A DNA stretch of 16,865 nucleotides from DASZCR01 sp035942915 (lineage in GTDB: Bacteria > Acidobacteriota > Blastocatellia > Pyrinomonadales > Pyrinomonadaceae). The notes beneath the pieces were generated by a model. It was given only the letters and a program-made list of their open reading frames with translations. It ran no database searches and was not told the DNA's origin. Location: positions 1-16,865 of the forward strand of contig DASZCR010000201.1 of NCBI GenBank assembly GCA_035942915.1. Reading direction: 5' to 3'. How positions within the stretch are numbered: the stretch's first letter is position 1; every line of letters begins with the position of its first letter. Made by a program: the position numbers and the translations under genes. Shown in pieces: positions 9,661 through 16,865 of the stretch.

Positions 9661-9686
9661 TGCTATCATAGCGGACAAAATTGACA
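9661..9686 (+). promoter_or_regulatory. Possible promoter region for the TPR protein gene
   Basis: An extended -10 candidate, TGC-TATCAT (9661-9669), matches five of six -10 bases but lacks a -35. It overlaps an 11-base palindrome GCTATCATAGC (9662-9672). A consensus -35 TTGACA follows at 9681-9686, but no convincing -10 lies 16-18 bases after it. One of the two is probably used; I cannot tell which. Confidence 0.35.
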
Positions 9687-9776
9687 ACCGTGTGTGCGGC
9701 GCGTGCATCTTAAGCACCGGCCTGTCACAAGGTTGCGAGCCCCCGCTAAACAACACTCGTCAGGAGATTAGAGACC

Positions 9777-11159
9777 ATGCGTATCAACCTATTTTTCCGC
9801 ACCGCCGTCGCCGCGCTGCTGCTCTCGGCTTGCGCCGTCGTCGCGTCGGCTCAATCGACGCCGGTTTCCGGTAAGGTGACGATGAGACAGGCCGACGGTT
9901 CCGAAGTTCCCGTCCAGGACGCTATCGTAGACTTTTACCAGACCGACATCTCGCGCAAGTTCCTCGGCCTCAAGACCGACAAGAACGGTGTCTACAGACA
10001 TGCCGGTCTGCCGCTAGGCGTCTACACTATCATCGTCAGCGCGCCCGGCGCGCGTTCCAGTTTCCAGACCAACGTCCGCATCTCGCAGACGCCTGAGATG
10101 GGCTTCCGGCTCGAACCGGGCGAGAGCAAGCGTCTGACGCTCGACGACGTGAAGACGATTTTGGCGGGCAATAAATCGGGCACGAGCGGAGGTGGTGGCG
10201 GTGGCGCAGCAGCCGCAACTCCGGCCGCCGCTGCCGCCGCTGCCGACACCAAAGAGAGCAAAGAAGAGCGCGAGAAGCGGCTCGCCGAAACGGCCAAAAT
10301 CGAGGCTGAGAACCAAAAGATTGTCAACAGCAACGAGGTTGTCTCGCGCACCTTCAAGGCTGGCAACGAGGCGCGGATTGCAGGCATTAAGGCGAGTTCG
10401 GAAAAAAACTTCAGCGCTGCTATCCCCAACTTCGACGAGGCCATCCGACAGTACGAGGAGGGCTTGGCCGCGCGCGAAGACACTGCGCTTCTCGCCAACA
10501 GGTCTGACGCTTATCGTCAGCGCGGCGCGGCTCGTTTCAACTTGTCCATCAAGATGGCGAATGACGACCCGGCTAAGGCTGCGGCAATGGAGGCCGCTTT
10601 CAACGATTGGCGCAAGGCCGCTGAGTCGGCCAACCGAGCCGTCGAGTTGGTGAAGGCGCAGACAGCCTCGACCGACCCGGCCATGCAAGCCAGCCAGAAT
10701 CAGAACAAGCTGGCGGCCTACAGCACACGCGCCGAAGCCATGCGCCTCATTGCGACGAAGGTTGACAGGGCGCAGGCCGATGCCGCCTTCACGGCTTTTC
10801 AGGAGTACATCGACCTTCAGACCGACCCGGCCAAGAAAGCCCAGATGCGTACGGACGCCGCCAAGATTCTCTTCGACGCCAACGCCTACGCACGCGCCGC
10901 CGAGGAGTACAAGAAAATCCTCGCCGAAGACCCCGAGAACGCCGATGCTTATCTCTACCTCGGCTTCGCCCTCTTTAACACGGGCGAAAAGGCCAACTTC
11001 CAGGAGGCCGCCAACTTCATCGGCCGCTTCGTCGAGAAAGCGCCCGAAACCAACTCGATGAAGACCGAGGCTAAGGAGATTCTCGAATTCCTGAAGACTC
11101 AGGAGAACATCAAACCGGAGAAGATTCAGCCCGCCCCGACGCGCCGCCGACGCGGCTGA
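9777..11159 (+). CDS. Exported protein with carboxypeptidase-regulatory-like domain and TPRs
   Basis: A 460-residue protein of unknown specific function. The start ATG has a good AGGAG site 10 bases upstream. The N-terminus is a signal peptide; it could be cut after ASA (about residue 25), or at the lipobox-like LSAC (16-19) to give a lipoprotein, though the hydrophobic stretch continues past Cys19. Residues about 28-115 form a carboxypeptidase-regulatory/CnaB-like beta domain (SGKVTMRQADGSEVPVQDA then TDKNGVYRHAGLPLGVYTI). A Gly/Ala linker (133-157) leads into a charged helical segment (158-185) and tetratricopeptide-type helices (about 196-232, and 360-436 with ILAEDPENADAYLYLGFALFNTGE). 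It ends RRRRG. TPR proteins usually act as binding scaffolds; an envelope role is likely. A strong terminator follows, so it is not cotranscribed with pilB. Confidence 0.8.
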   Translation: MRINLFFRTAVAALLLSACAVVASAQSTPVSGKVTMRQADGSEVPVQDAIVDFYQTDISRKFLGLKTDKNGVYRHAGLPLGVYTIIVSAPGARSSFQTNVRISQTPEMGFRLEPGESKRLTLDDVKTILAGNKSGTSGGGGGGAAAATPAAAAAAADTKESKEEREKRLAETAKIEAENQKIVNSNEVVSRTFKAGNEARIAGIKASSEKNFSAAIPNFDEAIRQYEEGLAAREDTALLANRSDAYRQRGAARFNLSIKMANDDPAKAAAMEAAFNDWRKAAESANRAVELVKAQTASTDPAMQASQNQNKLAAYSTRAEAMRLIATKVDRAQADAAFTAFQEYIDLQTDPAKKAQMRTDAAKILFDANAYARAAEEYKKILAEDPENADAYLYLGFALFNTGEKANFQEAANFIGRFVEKAPETNSMKTEAKEILEFLKTQENIKPEKIQPAPTRRRRG

Positions 11160-11202
11160 GAAGCGCGCTGAAAACGGCTCTCAAACGTCTCTAATCCTAC
11201 CG

Positions 11203-11239
11203 ACCGCGTCCGGAAAGTCCGCTTTCTGGACGCGGTTTT
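11203..11239 (+). terminator. Strong intrinsic terminator after the TPR protein gene
   Basis: A 15-bp stem (ACCGCGTCCGGAAAG against CTTTCTGGACGCGGT, one G-U pair) closes a 4-base loop TCCG and runs into TTTT. It lies 44 bases after the stop codon and separates the TPR gene from the pilus block. Confidence 0.9.
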
Positions 11240-11256
11240 GTCTCTGCCTGAGACTC

Positions 11257-11300
11257 CTTCCAGAATTCATTCTGACCTCTTCCAGAATTCATCTTGACAG
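11257..11300 (+). repeat. 22-bp tandem duplication carrying the pilB -35 box
   Basis: Two adjacent 22-base units (11257-11278 and 11279-11300) agree at 18 of 22 positions and share CTTCCAGAATTCAT exactly. Unit 1 contains a perfect 6-2-6 palindrome, CAGAAT-TC-ATTCTG (11261-11274); in unit 2 the right half has changed, giving the TTGACA -35 box. The 22-base spacing places both units on about the same face of the helix, as expected for paired regulator sites. Confidence 0.8.
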
Positions 11301-11322
11301 ACAGGGGATAAGTCAGTAACAT
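11294..11322 (+). promoter_or_regulatory. Sigma-70-type promoter for the pilB block
   Basis: TTGACA (11294-11299), a 17-base spacer and TAACAT (11317-11322, four of six consensus bases). The -10 box overlaps the first in-frame ATG at 11321, so that codon cannot be the start of this transcript's protein; this supports the pilB start at 11471 with a leader of about 140 bases. Confidence 0.65.
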
Positions 11323-11470
11323 GCTTTTGCCAACGATGTTTGTCATCGTTGCCTTGAGACAAACGAGTTGGCTGTTCCCCGCCAGCCCTCCGTCTCAAAC
11401 TCGCACGGCTTCAGACACAACCAGCCGCCCGCCCCTTGCAAGTTTCTTAAACAGTGGAAAATCTTCCAAG

Positions 11471-13273
11471 ATGTCTGCCAAATTAGGCGAAATTCTTGTC
11501 CGCGAAAATCTCCTGACCCCGCAGCAATTGCGCGAAGCACTCGACTTCCAGCGCGAAAACGGCGGACGCCTCGGCTTCAATCTCGTCAAACTCGGCCTCG
11601 TCTCCGACGACATGATTACGGCCGTTTTGTCGCGACAGTACGGCGTGCCTTCGGTCAACCTAGAGCTTTTCGACATCGACGACACGGTAATCCGCTTGAT
11701 TCCGCGCGAGGTGGCCGAGAAATATTCGGTGCTCCCGCTCTCGCGTGTCGGCGCGACGCTGACGCTGGCGATGGTCGACCCGACCAACGTCTTCGCCATG
11801 GACGACATAAAGTTTATGACCGGCCTCAACATCGAGCCGGTCGTCGTCTCGGAGGCGAGCGTTCAGGACGCCATCTCGAAGTACTACACGCAGTCGCGCG
11901 AGATTGAACTGGCGAGCGCCGTCGAGGAGACGCTGCAAGCGAACGCCAACGGCAACGGCAATGGGAACGGCAACGGCTTTCACGCCGAGCCTTCCGTGAC
12001 GCTCGACCAGTTGGACTTCGACGCCGAAGCGCCCGAAGGCGTCGAGGTCATCGACGAAGACGACGAAATCGACCTCTCGAACCTGACGCGGATGAGCGAG
12101 GACGCGCCGGTTGTCCGTCTCGTCAACGTCCTTCTGGCCGACGGTCTCCAACGCGGCGCCTCCGACATCCACATCGAGCCTTACGAGAAAGAGTTGCGCA
12201 TCCGCTTCCGCATCGACGGTGTGCTCTACGAGGTGATGCGTCCTCCGATGCGTCTGCGAGACGCGCTCATCTCGCGCATCAAGATTATGTCGAAGCTCGA
12301 CATCTCGGAGAAGCGTCTGCCGCAGGACGGTCGCATCAAGATTAAGCTCAAGGCGCAGGGGCGCTCGCGCGAGTTGGACTTCCGCGTCTCGACGCTGCCG
12401 ACGCTCTTTGGCGAGAAGGTCGTGCTCCGCCTGCTCGACAAAGAGCGCCTGATGCTCGACATGACGCGGCTCGGCTTTGAGCCGGAATCGCTCGTTAAGT
12501 TCCAGCGCAACATCTCGAAGCCCTACGGCATGGTGCTCGTCACAGGCCCGACCGGTTCGGGTAAGACGAACACGCTCTACTCTGCGCTGCAATCTCTGAA
12601 CACGCCGGAGACGAACATCATGACGGCGGAAGACCCCGTCGAGTTCAATCTGGTCGGCATCAATCAGGTGCAGATGAAGGAGCAGATTGGTCTGAACTTT
12701 GCGGCCGCCCTCCGCTCCTTCCTCCGTCAAGACCCGAACATCATCCTCGTCGGCGAAATCCGCGACTTCGAGACGGCCGAAATCGCCATCAAGGCGGCGC
12801 TCACAGGCCACCTCGTCCTCTCCACCCTCCACACGAACGACGCACCCTCCACCATCTCCCGCCTGATGAACATGGGCATCGAGCCTTTCCTCGTCGCCAC
12901 CTCGGTCAATCTCATACAGGCGCAGCGTCTCATCCGGCGCATCTGCGCAGACTGTAAGACTGAGCATCCGTTGCCGCCCGAAGCACTCGTCGAAGTGGGT
13001 TTCTCGGCCACCGAGGCCAAAGAGATGAAGACCTACAAGGGACGCGGCTGCAAGACCTGCAACAACACCGGCTACAAGGGGCGCGTCGGACTCTACGAGG
13101 TGATGGAGATTACGGATGAGATTCGCGAGTTGATTCTCATCGGCGCGTCGGCTCTTGAGTTGCGCAAGCGCGCCATCGAGGAAGGCATGATTACGCTGCG
13201 CGAGTCGGGACTGTACAAGATTAGAAACGGCGTCACGACGCTCGAAGAGGTCGTGCGGGAGACGGTGGCTTAA
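11471..13273 (+). CDS. pilB: Type IV pilus assembly ATPase PilB
   Basis: A 600-residue hexameric ATPase of the GspE/PilB family that powers pilus extension from the cytoplasmic face. The start at 11471 gives MSAKLGEILVREN, the usual start of the N-terminal MshEN (cyclic-di-GMP-binding type) domain; the frame is open to 11321, but that extra segment overlaps the promoter. In this numbering: MshEN-like domain about 1-140, an acidic linker with an Asn-Gly repeat (158-169), Walker A GPTGSGKT (359-366), Walker B LVGEIRD (426-432), His box TGHLVLSTLHT (445-455), and a zinc-binding tetracysteine, CADC at 492-495 and CKTC at 527-530. All key residues are present. The ribosome binding site is weak. 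A small gene follows 5 bases after the stop, then pilT and pilC. Confidence 0.95.
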   Translation: MSAKLGEILVRENLLTPQQLREALDFQRENGGRLGFNLVKLGLVSDDMITAVLSRQYGVPSVNLELFDIDDTVIRLIPREVAEKYSVLPLSRVGATLTLAMVDPTNVFAMDDIKFMTGLNIEPVVVSEASVQDAISKYYTQSREIELASAVEETLQANANGNGNGNGNGFHAEPSVTLDQLDFDAEAPEGVEVIDEDDEIDLSNLTRMSEDAPVVRLVNVLLADGLQRGASDIHIEPYEKELRIRFRIDGVLYEVMRPPMRLRDALISRIKIMSKLDISEKRLPQDGRIKIKLKAQGRSRELDFRVSTLPTLFGEKVVLRLLDKERLMLDMTRLGFEPESLVKFQRNISKPYGMVLVTGPTGSGKTNTLYSALQSLNTPETNIMTAEDPVEFNLVGINQVQMKEQIGLNFAAALRSFLRQDPNIILVGEIRDFETAEIAIKAALTGHLVLSTLHTNDAPSTISRLMNMGIEPFLVATSVNLIQAQRLIRRICADCKTEHPLPPEALVEVGFSATEAKEMKTYKGRGCKTCNNTGYKGRVGLYEVMEITDEIRELILIGASALELRKRAIEEGMITLRESGLYKIRNGVTTLEEVVRETVA

Positions 13274-13278
13274 AAGAT

Positions 13279-14112
13279 ATGAAGAAGTTGCGGCCTATCC
13301 TTCTGGCAATCATCATCATTTCGCTGGTGGCGACGGGGATGCCCATCGGCGACTCGCTGGCGCATTGGTCGCGCCGCACGCACGTGCATCGGAGGTCGAA
13401 GCACAAGCGCGTGCGCCATTCGCGCGCGTGGTGGCGTCGTCGCCGCGCGCTCATCCGGCAGAGACAGGAACGCGCCGCCCGCCGCCGTCTCACGCGTCGC
13501 ACCGGCGTCGCCCCGGACGCGAACTCAGCGCCGAGCGCGTCGCTTGCCACGTCCGTCCCGCCGAGACCCAGAGGCAAAGCGCGAATCATGACCGCCTCCG
13601 CCGGAGCGCAAGCGCCGCGTGCTCCCTTCGACCTCGTTGCGCCTACGAACTGGCGCGGCGCGAGCGCGGGCGCGCCCGGCGCCATGCGCTTCACGCTCAA
13701 TACCTCCGACGGACGCGCCTCCGGCATGGCACACATCGCGCCCGTCATGCTCTCCGGCGCTGAGATTGCCACCGTCAACGCGCGCGGCAAGATGCTCGCG
13801 TCGATTCCCTTCGGCGCACTGCGCCGCATCGTCATCGACCGCATGGTTCTCGAAAGCGGTTGGGTCGTCAATGACATCGAGCGCACGATTCAAGGCCGAC
13901 ACGTCTACGTCGTTCTCGCGCAGAGCAGCGCGAGCGGCGCGGGCGTTCAGTCTTGGACGTTCTACTTCACGGAAATCGGCGGGCGCGTCTACAGCCTTTT
14001 GACCGTCGTGCCGGTCGAGATGGCCGCGCCCGTCGCGGCCGATGCTGAGCAGGTGCTCGGCTCTCTGCGACCGAGCGGAGCGGCAACCGTCGCCGCCAGT
14101 TCGGCTCGTTAA
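13279..14112 (+). CDS. Membrane-anchored arginine-rich protein of unknown function between pilB and pilT
   Basis: A 277-residue protein I do not recognise. It starts 5 bases after the pilB stop, so it is probably translationally coupled. Residues 7-20 are a hydrophobic segment, which could be a signal peptide or an anchor. Residues 31-75 are extremely basic, well over half Arg, Lys or His, with runs such as RAWWRRRRALIRQRQ. A Ser/Ala/Pro linker follows to about 115. The C-terminal part (about 117-264: FDLVAPTNWRG, then WVVNDIERTIQGRHVYVVLA, WTFYFTEIGGRVYSLLTVVP and VLGSLR) is predicted mixed alpha/beta and faintly recalls PsbP/DUF1795-like domains, with low confidence. The positive-inside rule would favour keeping the basic region, and so the C-terminal domain, in the cytoplasm unless the N-terminus is a cleaved signal. 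Its place suggests a role linked to the pilus motor or DNA binding, but this is inference. Confidence 0.75.
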   Translation: MKKLRPILLAIIIISLVATGMPIGDSLAHWSRRTHVHRRSKHKRVRHSRAWWRRRRALIRQRQERAARRRLTRRTGVAPDANSAPSASLATSVPPRPRGKARIMTASAGAQAPRAPFDLVAPTNWRGASAGAPGAMRFTLNTSDGRASGMAHIAPVMLSGAEIATVNARGKMLASIPFGALRRIVIDRMVLESGWVVNDIERTIQGRHVYVVLAQSSASGAGVQSWTFYFTEIGGRVYSLLTVVPVEMAAPVAADAEQVLGSLRPSGAATVAASSAR

Positions 14113-14227
14113 CCCGCAAGCCAAGACGAGAGACGCGCACACACTCTCCGGCGCAAACAGCGTCGGTCTTATTCAACGCCGGTCTCACTCAAACCATCAG
14201 CCCCGGCCTCGAAACAGGTAGACAGCT

Positions 14228-15427
14228 ATGACAGGAAACGAAACGCCACTCGAACAGCTCTCGCTCTCCGACCTTCTCAAGAAGCTCATCGAGATGGGCG
14301 GCTCAGACCTTCACCTGACGACGAACACGCCGCCGCAGGTTCGCGTCGATGGTCACTTGAAGCCGCTCGAAGGCTTCCGCACGCTCACCTCGGCCGACAC
14401 GAAGGCGCTGGCCTACTCCGTGCTCACCGACGCGCAGAAGCATCGCTTCGAGGAGGCGCTTGAACTCGACTTCTCCTTCGGCGTGCGCGGCCTCTCGCGC
14501 TTCCGCGCCAATCTCTTCAACCAGCGCGGCGCGGTCGGCGCGGTCTTTCGCGCCATCCCTTACGAGATTAAATCCTTCGACGCGCTCGGCCTCCCGGCTG
14601 TCGTCTCGCAACTCTGCGAACGCCCGCGCGGCCTCATTCTCGTCACCGGCCCGACCGGTTCCGGTAAGTCGACGACGCTGGCCTCGATGCTCGACAAAAT
14701 CAACCGCGAGCGCCACGAGCACATTGTCACCATCGAAGACCCCATCGAGTTCTTGCACAGTCACAAGTCCTGCATCGTCAACCAGCGCGAGGTCGGAGCC
14801 GACACGCGCGGCTTCGCCGAAGCCTTACGCACAGCCCTGCGCCAAGACCCGGACGTGGTGCTCGTCGGTGAAATGCGCGACCTTGAAACCATCGAGAGCG
14901 CCCTGCGCATCGCCGAAACCGGCCACTTGACCTTCGCCACCCTCCACACCAACAGCGCCGCCTCGACCATTAACCGCATCATCGACGTCTTCCCCTCCGC
15001 GCAGCAGGCGCAGATTCGCGCGCAACTCTCGCTCGTCCTCGAAGGCATCCTCTGTCAGGCGTTGCTGCCGCGTGCAGACGGGCGCGGGCGTGCGATGGCG
15101 CTCGAAATCCTCGTCCCTAATCCGGCCATCCGCAACCTCATCCGCGAAGATAAGGTGCACCAGATTTACTCGATGATGCAGACGGGTCAGGGCAAGTTCG
15201 GCATGCAGACCTTCAACCAATCGCTCGCCACGCTCTATCACAAACGGCTCATCACGCTCGAAGTCGCCATCCAACGCTCCTCGAACGCGGACGAGTTGCG
15301 CGACCTCATCGAGCACGGCGCAGGCGTCAACACGGGCGGCAACGGCGCGCCCGCGCCCGGCACGCCCAAGCCGCACCCGTCGCCCTACGCGCAGCCGCGC
15401 CCCGTCGGCGTCCGTCCGACCAGATAA
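14228..15427 (+). CDS. pilT: Type IV pilus retraction ATPase PilT
   Basis: A 399-residue hexameric ATPase that depolymerises the pilus and drives twitching and DNA uptake. Motifs: N-terminal GGSDLHL (24-30), Walker A GPTGSGKS (141-148), the Asp box VTIEDPIEF (167-175), Walker B VLVGEMRD (211-218), His box TGHLTFATLHT (231-241) and AIRNLIRE (300-307), the conserved C-terminal motif needed for retraction in PilT. These distinguish it from PilB. After about residue 365 comes a 35-residue Gly/Pro-rich tail not needed for the fold. The ATG at 14228 has only a weak AGGTAG upstream. The 115 bases between the preceding gene and pilT show no promoter or terminator that I can support, so it probably belongs to the pilB transcript. 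Copy 2 of the heptad element follows its stop. Confidence 0.96.
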   Translation: MTGNETPLEQLSLSDLLKKLIEMGGSDLHLTTNTPPQVRVDGHLKPLEGFRTLTSADTKALAYSVLTDAQKHRFEEALELDFSFGVRGLSRFRANLFNQRGAVGAVFRAIPYEIKSFDALGLPAVVSQLCERPRGLILVTGPTGSGKSTTLASMLDKINRERHEHIVTIEDPIEFLHSHKSCIVNQREVGADTRGFAEALRTALRQDPDVVLVGEMRDLETIESALRIAETGHLTFATLHTNSAASTINRIIDVFPSAQQAQIRAQLSLVLEGILCQALLPRADGRGRAMALEILVPNPAIRNLIREDKVHQIYSMMQTGQGKFGMQTFNQSLATLYHKRLITLEVAIQRSSNADELRDLIEHGAGVNTGGNGAPAPGTPKPHPSPYAQPRPVGVRPTR

Positions 15428-15430
15428 AGC

Positions 15431-15520
15431 GGTGATAAGTAATGGGTGATAGGTGATAAGAAGAGACGGATTTCTCCTATCACCTATCACCCATCATCCA
15501 TCACCTACTACCCATCACCT
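15431..15520 (-). repeat. Heptad-repeat hairpin element, copy 2
   Basis: Four heptads (GTGATAA, GTAATGG, GTGATAG, GTGATAA; 15432-15459) face six (CTATCAC twice, CCATCAT, CCATCAC, CTACTAC, CCATCAC; 15477-15518). Positions 15431-15460 pair with 15476-15505 around a 15-base loop. As minus-strand RNA the stem has 25 Watson-Crick pairs, 4 G-U and 1 mismatch; as plus-strand RNA it has 4 A-C mismatches. Read on the minus strand the element aligns with copy 1 read on the plus strand, including the loop (AGAAATCC-GTCT against ACAAAAACCTGTCT). It fills the gap between pilT and the ribosome binding site of pilC. Confidence 0.85.
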
Positions 15521-15537
15521 ACCGGAGTTTTCGACTC

Positions 15538-16767
15538 ATGCCCACATACGTTTTCAAAGGCCGCAACCGCGTCGGCGAAACCATCGTCGGCGAGCGCGTC
15601 GCGGAGAACCGCGAGTTGCTCAAACAACTGCTGCGGCGCGAACAGGTGATGCTCACCTCCATCAAGGAGAAGGGGCGCGAGGTTGCCGTCCCGAAGTTCG
15701 GCGGCGGCCGCAAGAAAGTGCCCGCCAAAGAACTCTCTGTCTTCACGCGCCAGTTCTCCGTGATGATTGACGCCGGCCTCCCCCTCGTTCAGTGCCTCGA
15801 AATCCTCTCGCAACAGCAGGAGAACAAGTTCTTCGCACAGGTGCTCACGCAGGTTCGGGTCGATGTCGAGGAGGGTTCGACTCTGGCAGCCGCGATGGCG
15901 CGCCATCCGAAGGTCTTCGACCAACTCTTCGTCAACATGATTGAAGCGGGCGAGGCGGGCGGTATCCTCGACCTCATCCTTCAACGTCTGTCAACCTACA
16001 TCGAGAAGATAGTCAAGCTGCGACGAGACATCATCTCCGCGATGATTTATCCGTCGGCCGTCATCGTCATCGCGATTCTCGTCATCGCGGTCATCATGAT
16101 TTTCGTTATCCCGTCGTTCCAGAGCATCTTCCTCGGCCTCTTAGGGCCGGGCGAACAGTTGCCTCTGCCGACGCGCGTCGTCGTCGCCATCAGCGAATTC
16201 ATGGCCGGCGTCGGCGGTCTCGTCATCGCGGGCGTCATCGCGGGCATCGGCTTCGGCATCCGCGCCTACTACAAGACCACGCAGGGTCGGCGCAAGATAG
16301 ACGCGCTGCTGCTGAAGTTGCCCGTGATGGGGATGATTCTCAGGAAGGTGGCCGTCGCGCGTTTCTCGCGCACGCTCTCGACGCTGCTCTCTTCGGGCGT
16401 CCCCATCCTGCAATCCTTAGACATCACGGCGCGCACGGCGGGCAACGTCATCCTCGAAGAAGCAATCAACAAAATCCGCGTCGGCGTCGAGCGGGGCGAA
16501 AGCTTCGTCGAACCTTTGAAGCAGACCGATGTCTTCCCGAACATGGTCGCGCAGATGGTCGGCATCGGCGAACAGACCGGCGCGCTCGACGCCATGCTCG
16601 GCAAGATTGCCGACTTCTTCGAGCAAGAGGTGGACGCCGCCATCGCCGGCCTCCTGACCCTCATCGAGCCTGTCATGATTGCCTTTCTCGGCGTCACCAT
16701 CGGCTCCATCGTCATCGCCATGTACCTCCCCCTCTTCACCCTCATCGGCAAGATGGCCCACCAGTAA
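15538..16767 (+). CDS. pilC: Type IV pilus inner-membrane platform protein PilC
   Basis: A 409-residue polytopic protein of the GspF/PilC family, the usual length, which sits in the inner membrane between the PilB or PilT hexamer and the pilus base and passes ATPase rotation to pilin. It starts MPTYVFKGRNRVGETIVGE, typical for the family, then two T2SSF repeats, about 68-190 (FTRQFSVMIDAGLPLVQCLEIL) and 271-393 (FSRTLSTLLSSGVPILQSLDI). Membrane segments are about 170-192, 222-242 and 375-400. A GGAG site lies 10 bases before the ATG. The heptad element lies directly upstream and could affect expression relative to pilT. A three-copy repeat and a terminator-like hairpin follow the stop. Confidence 0.96.
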   Translation: MPTYVFKGRNRVGETIVGERVAENRELLKQLLRREQVMLTSIKEKGREVAVPKFGGGRKKVPAKELSVFTRQFSVMIDAGLPLVQCLEILSQQQENKFFAQVLTQVRVDVEEGSTLAAAMARHPKVFDQLFVNMIEAGEAGGILDLILQRLSTYIEKIVKLRRDIISAMIYPSAVIVIAILVIAVIMIFVIPSFQSIFLGLLGPGEQLPLPTRVVVAISEFMAGVGGLVIAGVIAGIGFGIRAYYKTTQGRRKIDALLLKLPVMGMILRKVAVARFSRTLSTLLSSGVPILQSLDITARTAGNVILEEAINKIRVGVERGESFVEPLKQTDVFPNMVAQMVGIGEQTGALDAMLGKIADFFEQEVDAAIAGLLTLIEPVMIAFLGVTIGSIVIAMYLPLFTLIGKMAHQ

Positions 16768-16780
16768 CGGCCCCCTTAGA

Positions 16781-16841
16781 GGGATTTGAAAATTCCACTT
16801 TCGGGGATTTGATTCTTCCCATCAAGGGATTTGATCTTCCC
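16781..16841 (+). repeat. Three-copy 22-23 bp repeat after pilC
   Basis: GGGATTTGA begins at 16781, 16804 and 16826 (spacing 23 and 22). Each is followed by a variable few bases and TTCC (copies 2 and 3 TTCCC), so each unit starts GGGA and ends near TCCC, a short inverted pair. Copies 2 and 3 are the most alike. They may be regulator sites for a gene beyond the window, or a short decaying tandem repeat. Confidence 0.65.
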
Positions 16842-16845
16842 GTAG

Positions 16846-16865
16846 AAAAAGCCCGCGTTTGCGGG
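16846..16865. terminator. Terminator-like hairpin at the right edge, cut off
   Basis: CCCGC, loop GTTT, GCGGG (16852-16865), preceded by AAAAAG. On the minus strand this hairpin is followed by a T-run, so it would end transcripts arriving from the right. It would also end the pilC transcript if a T-run follows beyond the window, as its symmetry suggests. Confidence 0.6.

Noticed and set aside
11321..11470. Upstream extension of the pilB frame by 50 codons
   Set aside because: The ATG at 11321 lies in the -10 box of a good promoter, and the family-typical MSAKLGEILV start is at 11471.
11942..11977. Asn-Gly codon repeat in pilB as a possible phase-variable tract
   Set aside because: The unit is 6 bases and in frame, so length changes would only alter a flexible linker, not switch the gene off.
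11660..12967. A 435-codon minus-strand open frame across pilB
   Set aside because: It lies entirely opposite the conserved PilB motor domain; its translation shows no recognisable motif.

Overview
The window is a high-GC chromosomal stretch of a Gram-negative bacterium with twelve protein-coding genes. Coding density is high and no gap between genes exceeds about 200 bases. Gene content (type IV pilus genes pilB, pilT and pilC in one cluster, a DUF1800 protein, a secreted M28 peptidase, a sigma factor paired with a zinc-finger anti-sigma-like protein) together with hairpin-forming heptanucleotide repeats suggests Acidobacteriota, perhaps class Blastocatellia. This is an inference: no rRNA or marker gene is present. 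I saw no tRNA, CRISPR array, insertion sequence or phage gene.

Left half (90-8066) runs on the minus strand. Read in the direction of transcription it holds a sigma-70-family factor, a zf-HC2/transmembrane protein likely to be its regulatory partner, an acyl-CoA synthetase resembling 4-coumarate:CoA ligase, an exported zinc aminopeptidase of family M28 with a C-terminal Fn3-like domain, and an exported DUF1800 protein. Gaps of 85-150 bases separate them, and a perfect TATAAT lies upstream of the ligase, so this is probably several transcription units.

Right half (8182-16767) runs on the plus strand. It starts with queE and queC, which overlap by 4 bases and act in 7-deazaguanine (queuosine precursor) synthesis; a good sigma-70 promoter sits so close to queE that its mRNA may be leaderless. 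Next comes a secreted protein with a carboxypeptidase-regulatory-like domain and TPRs, ended by a strong intrinsic terminator. The pilus block follows: pilB (extension ATPase), a small membrane-anchored arginine-rich protein of unknown function, pilT (retraction ATPase) and pilC (inner-membrane platform). PilB and PilT drive pilus extension and retraction through PilC.

The most notable non-coding structure is a repeated element of about 85-95 bases present at both ends of the window (about 1-83 and 15431-15520) in opposite orientation. Each copy has two arms of GTGATRR-type heptads that form a stem of about 30 bp around a loop of similar sequence. Other unexplained structures are a 22-bp tandem duplication carrying the pilB -35 box, a three-copy 22-23 bp repeat after pilC, a 7-3-7 palindrome upstream of the sigma gene, and an N-terminal extension of QueC that may have come from decayed repeat DNA.
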